Origin: Sepiola atlantica
Taxonomy: Eukaryota > Mollusca > Cephalopoda > Sepiida > Sepiolidae
Reading direction: 5' to 3'
Length of the DNA stretch: 64,000 nt
NCBI GenBank assembly: GCA_963556195.1
Contig: OY744525.1
Location: forward strand, 60,876,817-60,940,816
This document shows, one piece after another, positions 43,261 through 54,850 of this stretch; the stretch's first letter is position 1; each line of letters starts with the position of its first letter. The position numbers were made by a program, and so were the translations under genes. The notes under the pieces are model-generated. The model did not search any database. It was not told where the DNA came from and saw only the letters and a program-made list of their open reading frames with translations.

Positions 43261-43639
43261 AATATCTTCCCCCCTCTCAATGTTGCCACCTGTTTGCTGT
43301 GGGTGGAAATGTGTGATACTTAAGGATGCGATCCTGGTGGTTAAGCAGTCCATAACCCGTGAACATGGGTATGCACACTGCAACACTCAACTTTGAACCT
43401 TACCTCTTGCGGTCCAGCCAAAAGAGAAAGATTTTCTCAGCTTATCAGCTACATGTCCTTGCCAACTTCCTACCTATGACGTAATATCCTGACACGTGTC
43501 CTAATTCTCATATTTTAATTTCTAATGAAATTTTCCACCTTTCTCCTTACTTTAGCCTTATGTGTAAAAATATCGTTTTTAACTTCTCAACTCTTGCTAC
43601 AATTGATCCGTTTTTTGTACAGTGCTGTTCGTTTTATTG
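43261..43639. other. Worn SINE-like sequence, no gene
   Basis: GATGCGATCCTGGTGGTTAA (43326-43345) resembles 23640-23670. GAAATTTTCCACCTTTCTCC (43528) resembles 20871-20890. Confidence 0.35.
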
Positions 43640-44440
43640 ACACTGTCCTCTCCAAAGATTTTCGGCCTTCTTTAAGTGTAATTTTTCATACTAGGTAACC
43701 TTCTAGGAATTTAGAACTGACTCTTTTATTTAATCCACTGAGGGTGCATAGCCTAGTGCAGGGGCGGGCAACCTTTTCAGAGTGAGGGCCAGATGAGACT
43801 TTTGGAAGGAGATCGCGGGCCGGAGTGAAAAACGAAATCTCAGAATTACTATATTTTGTTTACATGAATAAATTGTACAAAAATTGCATTGAACACTCTA
43901 CAAATCAATGAGACTGCTGGTGCTGTTTGCCATGAAAAACTATTTCCATGTCTGGCTCGATGGTAGAGGTAGTCAACAGAAGAATGTCATTGAGGTGGCG
44001 GTCCAAGAGTTGGGAGCGAAGGTGAGACTTTGTGTACTTCATTTTCAAAATGATATGAGTTTTACTGGGAGGTCCGCGGGCCGGATTGCAATAATAAAGC
44101 CTAGCAGGGTGGCGGACCGGACGCTAAGCCTTCGCAGGCCGGATGTGGCCTGCGGGGGGGGGGGGGGGGGGAGTTGCCAGCCCCTGGCCTAGTGGGTAAA
44201 GGCGTTGGTTTAGAAGTATTCTAGAGTGAATTCTACCTAGAGGAGTTCAATCGCTGATGAAGGAACTTAAGAAAAATTTAACTGATACTAAATATCGAAA
44301 AGGCATGAAATACAGAATAAGAGAAGTCTGCCACAGTCCGAAATTCCCAGAGAGTTATCGGCCCTGACAAATGGCACATGAAGAAAGCCGGAGAGTACAA
44401 TATCTAAAATGTTGCAAACATAACCAAAATATAACATACC
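43640..44440. repeat. Chimeric SINE family 1 split by a hAT MITE
   Basis: 43640-43750 is a minus-strand tail and body. The plus-strand head GCCTAGTG / GGTAAAGGCGTTGG is split by the MITE. After it come GAGGAGTTCAATCGCTGATG (B-box) and a plus-strand body and tail to ATGAAGAAAGCCGGAGAGTA and TGTTGCAAACATAACC (44440). Head and tail are diverged from other copies. Confidence 0.7.
43759..44186. mobile_element. hAT-type MITE, 428 bp, with perfect 8-bp target duplication
   Basis: Terminal inverted repeats CAGGGGCGGGCAAC and (reverse) CAGGGGCTGGCAAC differ at one position. The flanking target duplication GCCTAGTG is perfect at 43751-43758 and 44187-44194. Both features define the hAT superfamily. 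The interior has GGGCCGGA-type motifs and a long G-run (about 44153-44171). The open frame inside is not a transposase. Confidence 0.92.
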
Positions 44441-44789
44441 AAATAATCCGGAATATATATTCAAATTTTTATTTCCACCTTTTCCAACAAATTGCTGGAC
44501 ATTGTTTTTGTTGTTGCAGTTGAGCGAGTTGGACTTGTGCCCAGAACTCACGAAGATTGCGCCTCAAGATTGTCTGGTTTGCATGAAGTTCTCCTCGTTG
44601 GCCATAACTATTAGTTATACCTGGAACATTGTAGATTTTTACTCCCCACACTCAGAGCAGCAAGGCCCGACGATTGCATGTGAAGTTGGGGAAGGTTTGG
44701 CCCATAACACACAAACAAATGGTGGTTGCACGTGTGCAGAAGCAGTGTTGTTATCTGCACTCCAGGCATGTCACATAGCTTAAGTGTTG
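44441..44789. other. No gene recognised
   Basis: Overlapping short frames at 44469-44783 have no domain. The composition is more balanced than the surroundings, so an old element piece is possible. Confidence 0.35.
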
Positions 44790-45110
44790 ATTTATAAGTA
44801 CTTCCACTGAATCTGCACTGATTTACTTAGTGCACTTGTAGATCTTAAACGAAAATACCCTCGACTAGCTGCTCACGGTAAACGTCCTTAGATACCGGTA
44901 GATTTTCTACTCTTTCTTCTGACCGCTTGCCTTTGAAATTCCCTTCATTCTACCTGTTTCTTCGACAGTATCAACGTACAGAAATTTAAATGAATTGTGA
45001 ATAAACCTTTATGCTGTCCAACTCTCCTACACTGGTTTCTCACTATACGCTCTAAAGGCAGTATACTTTGTTTTGGATGAATGGAATTAAACTAGCCACA
45101 AACGGGAATT
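44790..45110 (+). pseudogene. CR1/Jockey-type LINE 3' end, badly decayed
   Basis: Plus-strand words matching the family: CTTGCCTTTGAAATTCCCTT (ACLW region) and CAGAAATTTAAATGAATTGT, then the TTTGTTTTGGATGAATGGAA 3' UTR. Multiple stops. Confidence 0.55.
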
Positions 45111-45629
45111 CTTGTTTTATAACTATTCCAAAGATATATGTTCACAATTGAGCAAAATAGATTTGATTTCATTTGAACTCTGCATCATTGATTCCATAGT
45201 CTGTTATGCTATCAATTAGGCCACTAACACATTTCTTTCACGATCTAATAGTTTAAAGTAGTTTGTGCATATATAAATCAGAGGCATAAACGAAACCTAC
45301 ATCACGTATATTATTATAATTATTATTTATTTATTTATTTATTTATTTCTATTTATGAATTTTGCCCATTCATCACACTTGCAGTGAGATTAAAACGTCA
45401 AATGTATATTCAAATAAGGAGAACAATACATTTCTAATATACTGATCATGGTTATGGTATCAACTTTCAAATGTTGTATAATTTCTAATGTGCATATTGC
45501 TTAACTAAATGACATTATATTAACTTACTCTTTGTTCGTATTATTTTCTAATTAAATGGTTCTTTTCATTGTATTATTACTTCGCATAGTTTTATTTAAG
45601 CATTTTATATTGAGGATAGAAACTATGGA
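45111..45629. other. AT-rich spacer with (ATTT)n
   Basis: A TTTA/ATTT tetranucleotide run at 45325-45350. No gene. Confidence 0.55.
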
Positions 45630-45950
45630 ATAATGCTTTCTGCTGAACTTACTGCACTTGTACCCCCTCAACGATAATATCCTCGATCCACTCAACTAGC
45701 ATCAAAGTCTGTCAGAAGATTTTCTACTTTTCATTCTACATATCACTTGCCTTTGGAATTCCTTTCCTGTTTCCTGTTTCCCCGACTGTGCCAATATACA
45801 GAAACTTAAATGTAATGTGAACAAACATCTTGCTGCCCAACTTCCCACCCAGGTTGCATTCCCCCTACATATCTAGTCTATTACAGTAACCCCTTATGGT
45901 TCAGTGGCAATATGCCTGGTTTGTGGTAAATAAAAGTAATAAATGAAAAA
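45630..45950 (+). pseudogene. CR1/Jockey-type LINE 3' end
   Basis: Collinear with 19690-19990: TTACTGCACTTGTACCCCCT, CAACGATAATATCCTCGA, CTTGCCTTTGGAATTCC, GACTGTGCCAATATACAG, then the GTGGTAAATAAAAGTAATAA tail. Confidence 0.65.
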
Positions 45951-46504
45951 AAAGAAACCGTTTTCTTGTTACACGTCAGCAGAGACGACCAGAGGACGAC
46001 GGATCCCGGTGTTTACTTTTCCTGGATTTTGAGCAGAGCCCTATTAACTGGATAGTTCTGACACTATCATGTTCCTACTACCCCTTTGAACTGTAGTGGG
46101 CAGGGGGGAGGAGAGGCTAATGGCTGGCCTGATATCTTTGGCCAATTTACAATTATTGAATGTCTACTTACTCCATCCAATTGATCAGGGTATCTCTATT
46201 GTATCATTCTAATCAATAACAAATGCCACTCATTTATTTTAGAAAGCTAACTTTAGGAGCTATCACGGAACAAAGACACGTATCAGGTCAATAGTTGATC
46301 TTTTAATAATGATATGTGATAGCAACAGACATTGTTTTGGTTACTTGATATCAAGAGGGATATCAGCATAGGACGTCATACCGAAACTTAGTGTGATTGA
46401 AAGAATTAAGAGTGGATAGAGTAAATTCAGGGAACTTCTGCCATTACTAACCAGCAGTGAGTTACCATTGTTGACCAAGGGAAGAATCTATTAGGCATGT
46501 GTAT

Positions 46505-46880
46505 GCAGGGTGATGATGTATGGAAGTGAAACGTGGCCAGTGAGGATTGAGGACATGCGTTGTATGAAGAGAAATGATACAGGAATGATACGATGGATGT
46601 GTAATGTGAATCTCAAAGACAGGCTTAGTTCTGATGATCTCAGAGGAAGATTAAATCTGGACAGTATAGGAAGATGTGTGCAGAGCCATAGACTTTGATG
46701 GTATAGCCACGTTGAAAGAATTGATGAGTGTTCATGAGTTAGTAGATGTAGAATAGTTGAGGTAGCAGGATTAACTCACTGGGGAAGGCCAAAGAAAACA
46801 TGCGAGGAAGTGATAAAGATGGACTTGATAGAAAGAGATAAATAAAGACCTGGGTAGAGATAGGTTACTTTGGAAGTCAA
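46505..46880 (+). pseudogene. LINE reverse transcriptase C-terminus
   Basis: The frame reads MMMYGSETWPVRIEDMRCMK, then RNDTGMIRWMCNVNLKDRLS and SDDLRGRLNLDSIGRCVQSH. After stops comes a GRPKKTCEEVIK-like block. YGSETW...MIRWMC.V.LKDR is the typical tail of a widespread non-LTR retrotransposon family. It differs from the other LINE families here. The clade is not fixed from this piece. Confidence 0.75.
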
Positions 46881-46984
46881 ATTCTTGAAGCCGTTCAACG
46901 CATGCCAAATGGACATTAAACTGAATATCCTTTCTTCTTCTCTGCACCCTCTCTCTCACAGACGTGATGTTGCTAGTCTCAGTC

Positions 46985-47335
46985 TTTTCTATAAATACTA
47001 TTAAGACATGTGTTCTTCAGAATTATGTGATCTATTCCCCGCTTCTTTTGTTCAAGCTCGTTTGATTCGTTGGTCTAGTGGTCTCCATCAATTCGCTGTT
47101 TTGATACCTCATTGTAATACAGCTTCTTATTCCAGTAGCTTCTTTCCAAGAACTGCAGGATTGTGGAACTCTCTTCCTGTTGACTGTTTTCCTCCTACCT
47201 ATAGCTTTGGTCTTCTCAAGACTAAGGCCAATAAGCATCTCCTGTCTTTGTGATAATCATATTTGTTCTTGTTAACTCCTTACATCAAGTAGCTTCATGC
47301 CTTGTCTGGAGCGATTTCCATAAAAAATGATGATT
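46985..47335 (+). pseudogene. LINE 3' end (CR1/Jockey type, another family)
   Basis: The frame encodes HQFAVLIPHCNTASYSSSFF followed by PRTAGLWNSLPVDCFPP and KANKHLLSL, stop. The 3' UTR ends TCATGCCTTGTCTGGAGCGA and TTTCCATAAAAAATGATGAT. This UTR tail is shared with 32265-32570 and 47540-47795. Confidence 0.7.
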
Positions 47336-47539
47336 ATTTTAAGTATAAATATACTATCAAAAGAACTGTTTTGTGCCTGATGATCCTACACACGTTGTGT
47401 ATGTAACTCTGAGAAAAAGATTTGAATCATTCTTTGCCGTTTTTATAATCGCATTCCATAAAAATCAGTTTGATAACATGAGGTTTACAGGAGGCTGTAG
47501 GAATCATGGATGTGAAATGTCTTTTCTTATTGTGTATTT

Positions 47540-47795
47540 TGAGGGGAAATCGCTCCAAACAAAGCATGAAGCCACTTGATGTAAGAAGCTTAAAAAATTA
47601 CCACTTCAATGTCAAAAAACTAGCCAATGATAAGTGTTAGATGGATAGATTCCACCCTAGAAAACAGCAATTTTCCCCCTTTGCCAGAAACATTGCTCAT
47701 GAAATGTAAGGACTAAATGACAAAATAAGGGAAGCGAGAGTTACACGTCTGCCGAAAGTAAACCCAAAGTCGACTTTCTACTCTTTTTTTTATGA
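47540..47795 (-). repeat. Non-autonomous repeat sharing a LINE 3' tail, copy 2
   Basis: Closely matches 32280-32570 (GATAAGTGTTAGATGGATAG, ATTGCTCATGAAATGTAAGG, CTGCCGAAAGTAAACCCAAA). Confidence 0.7.
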
Positions 47796-49060
47796 CGCAA
47801 GAGAAACAAACCTTGTTTTAAAAATGATGTAGAGTTTGTGTTGGCACGTCTTCGCCTCTCTTTCAATTCTCTTTGTCTTTCTTTCTTTCCTCTATTTTCA
47901 GCTTATTTTCTTTTCTTTCATTACTATCATTTTCTTGCTTTTAAATATCGTCATTTTCCAACATTTAGGACTTAGTCCAAAACGGAAGAACCAGAACATT
48001 TGGATTTTTGGGATCACAATTTAGTACACCTGTCAGTTCAGGTATTTATTCATAGTTTATTAGAGCATGTACAGTCTTGAAATATTTTGATCGCACGTTG
48101 TATGTTCTTGCATGTATACAGCTTTTAAATTTCTACCTTTTTCTAATACCTTGGGTTCACTCATAAAAAGGAGTATAAGGGATTTGGATTTTTTAGGATC
48201 ATAGTTTAGTATGTCAGAGAGTGTTGGCTCAAAATATTCAGTAGTTATTTCGCTTAAACCATATCCAAGTTATCTCCCCTGAATTATACTGAACAATGAG
48301 AGAATATACTCATCTATTTTGGAAATTAAAAATATATCTAAATTCCACCCATGTGCAAATTTACAGACAGTATATCTTTTTTTCTGGTTTGCTTCAAAGC
48401 TAGTCAGAGTTGATTCGACTGACTCTCTTGTTTGGCTTGCTAAAACCAAGCAATTAGACGCGGGCAGACAGTTTACTAACTTCCTGTCGCAGAAAGAAAT
48501 TCATATTTACTTGTAGATTATTCGTTGCACATCTCTCTCTATTTGAATACCCTAGCAATACATGTGCTTTATCGATTGTGTTGAGACAATTAATGTGTTT
48601 TTTTCCTTTAATAATTATGTACATGGTTTTCACCCTCCCGTAATGTATCATATTTAGTGTCTCCTTCTTACGTTTGTCTTTCACATATCTAAATCCAACT
48701 GTTCCTTAATTATAACCATCTCTTCATCTTTCTGCCGGCTATCTGTGTTATCCACAATAACACATCATACAAAATGACGACCGCCTGTTTGGAAAGAAAC
48801 CCAAACACGTGGTCGCTATAAAGACGTAGAAATAGAATATAAAACATTCTAATTGTTCAAGTGTATCAAACTTTTTTGTTTTATAAAGGTTTGATTCATA
48901 TGGATTTTAAAACGTTCGCTAGCGATGCTCATATAATAATCCATAGAAATAAACGAATTAAAGTCCGAATAGGAAAAGAAGAGAAAATTGAAAATAAATT
49001 ATTGGCAGGGAAGAATGAAAAAAAAGAATCGGCATTAAGTAGCATCCATTCAATCTACAT
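47796..49060. other. No gene seen
   Basis: Short frames only. 47985-48020 and 48178-48210 share GGATTTTTGGGATCA/GGATTTTTTAGGATCA and AGTTTAGTA words, an internal duplication. No domain. Confidence 0.45.
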
Positions 49061-49560
49061 TTTACAGTGAAAATGTTATTTCAGATTTAAGTGTTACGGA
49101 AAAATCAACGGACGGACAGAGCTTTTTGTAGAGGTCCATGGACACATCTAAAAATGCTATTTCAAACTTAAGCGTGACAAACCAAAGAAAATGCTATTTC
49201 AAATGTAAGCGTGACAGACCAAAGAAAATGCTATTTCAAATGTAACCGTGACAGACCAAAGAAAATGCTATTTCAAATGTAAGCATGATAGACCAAAGAA
49301 AATGCTATTTCAAATGTAAGCGTGACAGACCAAAGAAAATGCTATTTCAAATGTAAGCGTGACAGACCAAATGTAAGCGTGATAGACCAAAGAAAATGCT
49401 ATTTCAAATGTAAACGTGACAAACCAAAGAAAATGCTATTTCAAACCAAAGAAAATTCTATTTCAAATGTAACCGTGACAGACCAAAGAAAATGCTATTT
49501 CAAACTTAAGCATGACAGACGAACAGAGCTTCTTTTATCAATGCTTGGACGCATTTAAAA
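49061..49560. repeat. Degenerate minisatellite, 33-36-bp units
   Basis: About eleven units of AAAATGCTATTTCAAATGTA followed by AGCGTGACAGACCAAAG, with indels. Same root sequence as the 39-bp array at 52640. Confidence 0.85.
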
Positions 49561-51025
49561 TGAGATGTTTCCATTAAATTTGCCTTCAGATGCCTCCACA
49601 ACTGTTTTCATACCAGCTAAAAATCCATCCTCATCAATCAATTCGACAGACTAGGGGCTGAGTTGGCGCTATGAGGCATTATTTTGTCATGATATAGTAT
49701 GGTCCAGCTCGTTCCCAGGCAGAACCACGTCACTTTAAGGAGGGTTTGGTTTATTGCCATTCGCCTGAGGCGCTCTACTGGGGAATGCCGACGGGTCCGT
49801 TCTTGGCTAGTTTTGTACCCAGCCAAAGTGCCCCCATCAGGGGAGATGGTTTTCTACTTTTTCTGACCTCATGCCGCATCTTATTTTGGCAGGAAGCAAG
49901 TAAATAAAATAAAAATACTGTAGCCATCAAGAGCGTTAAGTAGGTAAACAAAAATTATATCCAATGCGGATTTTCCAGGCAAACAGGCATCGCCATTTGT
50001 TAGCTTGATACAACATAATGTTCCCATAATAGGAAAGCAGATTTCCTTTCCATGTTGCTTTGAGTGGCTTAATTTGAATCCCCATGTGTGCATCATGTCA
50101 CTGACTGTCATATTGCTATATTCCTCACAGCTGGAATCTGCCTTGGGATGAACTGATGACCACTGCCTGCCTTGTGCCATATCTCACTTTGGCGGGAAAA
50201 AAGCAGCAATGAAAATGCTTTTTTCCAAACAGAACCATTTTCAGACCGACAGACAAAGTCTCTTTTAAAGATGCGTGGATGCATCATAAAAGAAAATGAA
50301 ATTTGAAAATAAATAGCTTCAATTGAAAATTCAATTCTTTATTTGCTAACACATTTTGGGCACATTATCGTAACAATAATTCATTGTTGCGTCCAAAATT
50401 TTATTTTAATCATTCAATAAGTATTTGAAAATCCTGCAAACGTGATTTTAAATTGAAGTGAACACGTTTTTTTTTAATCGCATAGTAATTTTTCGATTTC
50501 GCTATTTTTCGCCTAATTTGAAATAAAACGCTGTTTAAAATCTATTTAAAACTCATTACAAACAAAAAAATTATAAATAAATAAATGTTTGAGCATTTTT
50601 TTTTTAAACAAAATATCAATATGAAGTTTTATGACAATTATTGAAAATGCGCTCACAAACCAATAAGATAACCTTTTTTTTTTCAACACATCCAGAAATG
50701 TAATTGAACTAATAAAAATAAAAACGATGATATGTTGATAATAATAAAGATGAATTGAAGAAAGGTTGAAATAAAGATAACATTAACCGAAAAGATGGCG
50801 AGAATAAGAGGAGGGAAAATGATGGCGTTGAAGAAAGAAACATGTAGAATGAAAACGAGAACAAAAAAAAGAAAAAAAATCATTAAAAAAAAATAAATAA
50901 ATAATAAAAAAATTAAAACTAAATCAATCAATCAGAAAAAAAAAGAAAATTAATTGATTCCATTTTACAATAGGGGCCAATAAAATATAACGCCTGTTCC
51001 TCTTTATATTCATGCACATCTATTA
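49561..51025. other. No gene recognised
   Basis: 49640-49870 is a more GC-balanced block with no known domain. 50215-50285 is another AAATGC/GACAGAC unit. 50680-50940 is A-rich. Confidence 0.4.
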
Positions 51026-51282
51026 CTAGCTGTATTTACCCGGCGTTGCCGGGTAGAGTGTTTAGAGAAAAATAATTCAAAATATAGTGATGTTTTACAA
51101 TTAAAAAAAATAGGATTTTCAAAACTTAGTCTTAGTTTTCCCTTATTTTATTTTTTATTTCAATAAATATTCAATTAATAGTAAATAATAAAAATAATAA
51201 TTCAATATATATTTATCAAAGTTACGTATGGCCGAGAAAAACAGACACAAAATATCTTGTGTGATAGTTTTAATAACACAAA
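51026..51282 (-). mobile_element. Helitron 3' terminus, minus orientation
   Basis: On the minus strand: perfect stem ACCCGGC-AAC-GCCGGGT (51038-51054), then AAATACAG, CTAG and T. This is a classic Helitron end. The body to the right is AT-rich and its 5' end was not located, so the right boundary is arbitrary. Confidence 0.75.
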
Positions 51283-51782
51283 GATTATTTTAAAGCTGGG
51301 TGAATCAACGTTTGTTTTCTTAAAAGCTTTTATCTATATACTTTGATTACACAAAATACATGTTAACATATTCCTCAATTTTCGGATTGAATTATGTTCG
51401 AAAAACTTCAATTTAAATTGTTCTAATTAGCCGTAATTTGCAATTAACTCACCAAGTCACCCATCTTTTACTAAGGTTCTATGTATCACTCACTATATGT
51501 TACTTGACCCCCCCCCTCTTTGTTTTATATGGTGTCTATCACTCTCGTTTCGATAAATGTGATTTTCTGGAATTCAAGACGGACCTACAATTATAGGCCC
51601 TCTTATGTTTGTAAAGTGGCAAACTCAGAAAATCGGCAGGAGATTAAATATAATGTATTATTTTTAGCTATGCAAGAAGAATGTCTTTACAGATATGTCA
51701 CAGTTTATGAATTTTCGAATGAAATCAAAGTTGAATAAATAGTGATAGTGGTTGTGACCCAACGGGTTATGAGTACGTCTAG
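51283..51782 (+). mobile_element. Helitron-like repeat ending CTAG-T
   Basis: Collinear with 9970-10515. The plus-strand end has a short stem ACCC-AAC-GGGT (51757-51767), then TATGAGTACGT, CTAG and T. The start is set by similarity to the other copy. Confidence 0.6.
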
Positions 51783-52439
51783 TGTCCTGTATAGCTAAGA
51801 AACTTATCAATGGCTTGGTGCCAACAATTTTTTGGAGCCTTTCTTTGCTATATACACAGTCATAATCTACATCGTCTCTTGTAATTGTGTTTTTTTGGCA
51901 GATTCTTCCTTTTCCATCCACCATTTACCATTTATCTCAGTCATCGGAACCAGCAGACTTCAAGATCTTTTAATTGTGTTTTTTTTTCATTTGTATGCCA
52001 CGCTTGAGTTGCATATTGAGTCTCAGATGTACACTGCACAGCATTCCAATAACTTACGTCTTGTGTGCGCATATTGAAATTAATGACAGCAAGAATTCTG
52101 TGAAGATAAAAAAATATATATAATTTGAAAAGAAAATATAATTTTAAACCAATCAGAAAGATAGAATGATTTGGCAGGGAAAGAAAATAAAAATGGGTGG
52201 GAAGGAAGGCATTTTGATAGGAAACTTCTTCCAAGCAAATGTTCCTGAAAATTATTTTATAAATAACGCTTCGCCGTATTTAACCGAAATGTCTACTCGA
52301 AGAAAATCGTAATGAGATTTGTGAACGATTGCGTTTTCATCATGTTTTTATCAAACGAGAAACAAAACAAAATCAGAATGATGGAAATAGGAACATGATA
52401 TTTTTAAGATGCGTTCATTCAATTTGTGCGTTTAGTGAT
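51783..52439. other. No gene seen
   Basis: Overlapping short frames on both strands without domains. Confidence 0.4.
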
Positions 52440-52639
52440 GAAAATTATATTTTAAATCTAAGCAAGACAGATGGACGGACAAAATGCTATTTCAAACTTA
52501 AATTGAACTGATAGACGTACAAAATGCTATTTCTAAGATAAAACGGGACAAATGGACAGACAAAATGCATTTTCAAGCTTAAATTGGACAGCTGAACGGA
52601 CAAAATGCTATTTCAAGCTGAAACGGGACAGTTCGACAG
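52440..52639. repeat. Degenerate flank of the 39-bp array
   Basis: Units of variable length built on GACAGATGGACGGACAAAAT and GCTATTTCAAACTTAAA. Confidence 0.8.
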
Positions 52640-53757
52640 GCAAAATGCTATTTCAAGCTTAAATCTGAGAGATGGATGGAAGAATGCTATTTCAAGCTTA
52701 AATCTGAGAGATGGATGGAAGAATGCTATTTCAAGCTTAAATCTGAGAGATGGATGGAAGAATGCTATTTCAAGCTTAAATCTGAGAGATGGATGGAAGA
52801 ATGCTATTTCAAGCTTAAATCTGAGAGATGGATGGAAGAATGCTATTTCAAGCTTAAATCTGAGAGCTGGATGGAAGAATGCTATTTCAAGCTTAAATCT
52901 GAGAGCTGGATGGAAGAATGCTATTTCAAGCTTAAATCTGAGAGATGGATGGAAGAATGCTATTTCAAGCTTAAATCTGAGAGATGGATGGAAGAATGCT
53001 ATTTCAAGCTTAAATCTGAGAGATGGATGGAAGAATGCTATTTCAAGCTTAAATCTGAGAGATGGATGGAAGACTGCTATTTCAAGCTTAAATCTGAGAG
53101 ATGGATGGAAGAATGCTATTTCAAGCTTAAATCTGAGAGATGGATGGAAGAATGTTATTTCAAGCTTAAATCTGAGAGATGGATGGAAGAATGCTATTTC
53201 AAGCTTAAATCTGAGAGATGGATGGAAGAATGCTATTTCAAGCTTAAATCTGAGAGATGGATGGAAGAATGCTATTTCAAGCTTAAATCTGAGAGATGGA
53301 TGGAAGAATGCTATTTCAAGCTTAAATCTGAGAGATGGATGGAAGAATGCTATTTCAAGCTTAAATCTGAGAGATGGATGGACGAATGCTATTTCAAGCT
53401 TAAATCTGAGAGATGGATGGAAGACTGCTATTTCAAGCTTAAATCTGAGAGATGGATGGAAGAATGCTATTTCAAGCTTAAATCTGAGAGATGGATGGAA
53501 GAATGTTATTTCAAGCTTAAATCTGAGAGATGGATGGATGAATGCTATTTCAAGCTTAAATCTGAGAGATGGATGGAAGAATGCTATTTCAAGCTTAAAT
53601 CTGAGAGATGGATGGAAGAATGCTATTTCAAGCTTAAATCTGAGAGATGGATGGAAGAATACTATTTCAAGCTTAAATCTGTGAGATGGATGGAAGAATG
53701 CTATTTCAAGCTTAAATCTGAGAGATGGATGGAAGAATGCTATTTCAAGCTTAAATG
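52640..53757. repeat. 39-bp minisatellite, about 28 nearly identical copies
   Basis: The unit is GAGAGATGGATGGAAGAATG followed by CTATTTCAAGCTTAAATCT. Because 39 is a multiple of 3 and the unit has few stops, two plus-strand frames and one minus-strand frame stay open for over 350 codons with 13-residue periods (MEECYFKLKSERW in one frame). Rare variants (GAGAGCTGG at units 6-7, GAAGACTGC, GACGAATGC) recur in order, which suggests higher-order duplication. I do not call these frames genes. Confidence 0.95.
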
Positions 53758-54850
53758 GGGCAGATCGACGGACAAAATGCGATTTCAAGCTTGAACTGGA
53801 CAGATATGGAAAATACTGTTTCAAGCTAAAACTGGACAGATGGATGGACAAAATGCTATTTTAAGGATAAACGGAACAAATGAATGCACAAAATGCTATT
53901 TCTAAGCTTAAATGGGACAGATGCCAGACAAAATGCTATTTCAATATTAAATGGGGCTGATGGTAATCATACTATTTTAAGTTGAAACAAAATGCTATTT
54001 CAAGCTTAAATTAGACAGATAGTGAAAATGTTATTTCAAGCATAAACAAGACAGATCGACGGACAGAATTCTATTTCAAGCTTAAATCTAGAGATGGATG
54101 GGCAAAATGCTATTTCAAGCTTAAATTGGACAGATGGGCAGACAGAATAGTATTTCAAGCTTAAATTGGTGGAAATGCTATTTCAAGCTTAAATTGGTGG
54201 AAATGCTATTGCAAGCTTAAATTGGTGGAAATGCTATTTCAAGCTTAAACGAGAGAGATTGGGAAAATTCTATTTCAAGCTAAAACACGAAGGTGGACGG
54301 GCAAAATGCTGTTTCAAGCTTAAATGAAACAGATGGGCAGACAGAATGGTATTTCAAGCTTAAATTGGACAGTAAACATACAAAATTCTATTTTTAAGCT
54401 AAAAGTGCACAGGTAGACGTACAAAATGCTGTTTCAAACTTAAATTGAACTGATAGACGTACAAAATGCTATTTCTAAGCTAAAACATTACAGATGGACG
54501 GACAAAATTTTATTTCAAACTTAAACGAAACAGATAGACGTAGAAAATGCTGTTTCAAACTTAACCGGGACAGATGGACGAACATGGCCTCTTATAAAAA
54601 TGCGTGGGCGTATGAGAAAATACTATTTCAAACTTATGCGCGACAATTAACAGACCCTCTTACAGGGATATCTCGACACAAATCTAAAATAAGATATAAT
54701 ACTCATTCAATCTGCACATTTTCTGATTAAAATACTATCTCAAACTTCAGCGTGACAGACCAACGGACAGAGCTTCTTAAAATTATCTAAAATTATATTT
54801 CAAATTTAAGCGTGACAGACCAACGAAAATTGCATACAAATCAACTGATG
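53758..54850. repeat. Degenerate right flank of the 39-bp array
   Basis: Around 25 poorly aligned units (AAAATGCTATTTCAAGCTTA, then AA..GGACAGATGGACGGAC) with indels and substitutions. Divergence rises away from the array. Confidence 0.85.

Noticed and set aside
52605..53851. Three long open frames of 359-412 residues on both strands
   Set aside because: Product of a 39-bp tandem repeat that is a multiple of three; no start context, domain or flanking exon.
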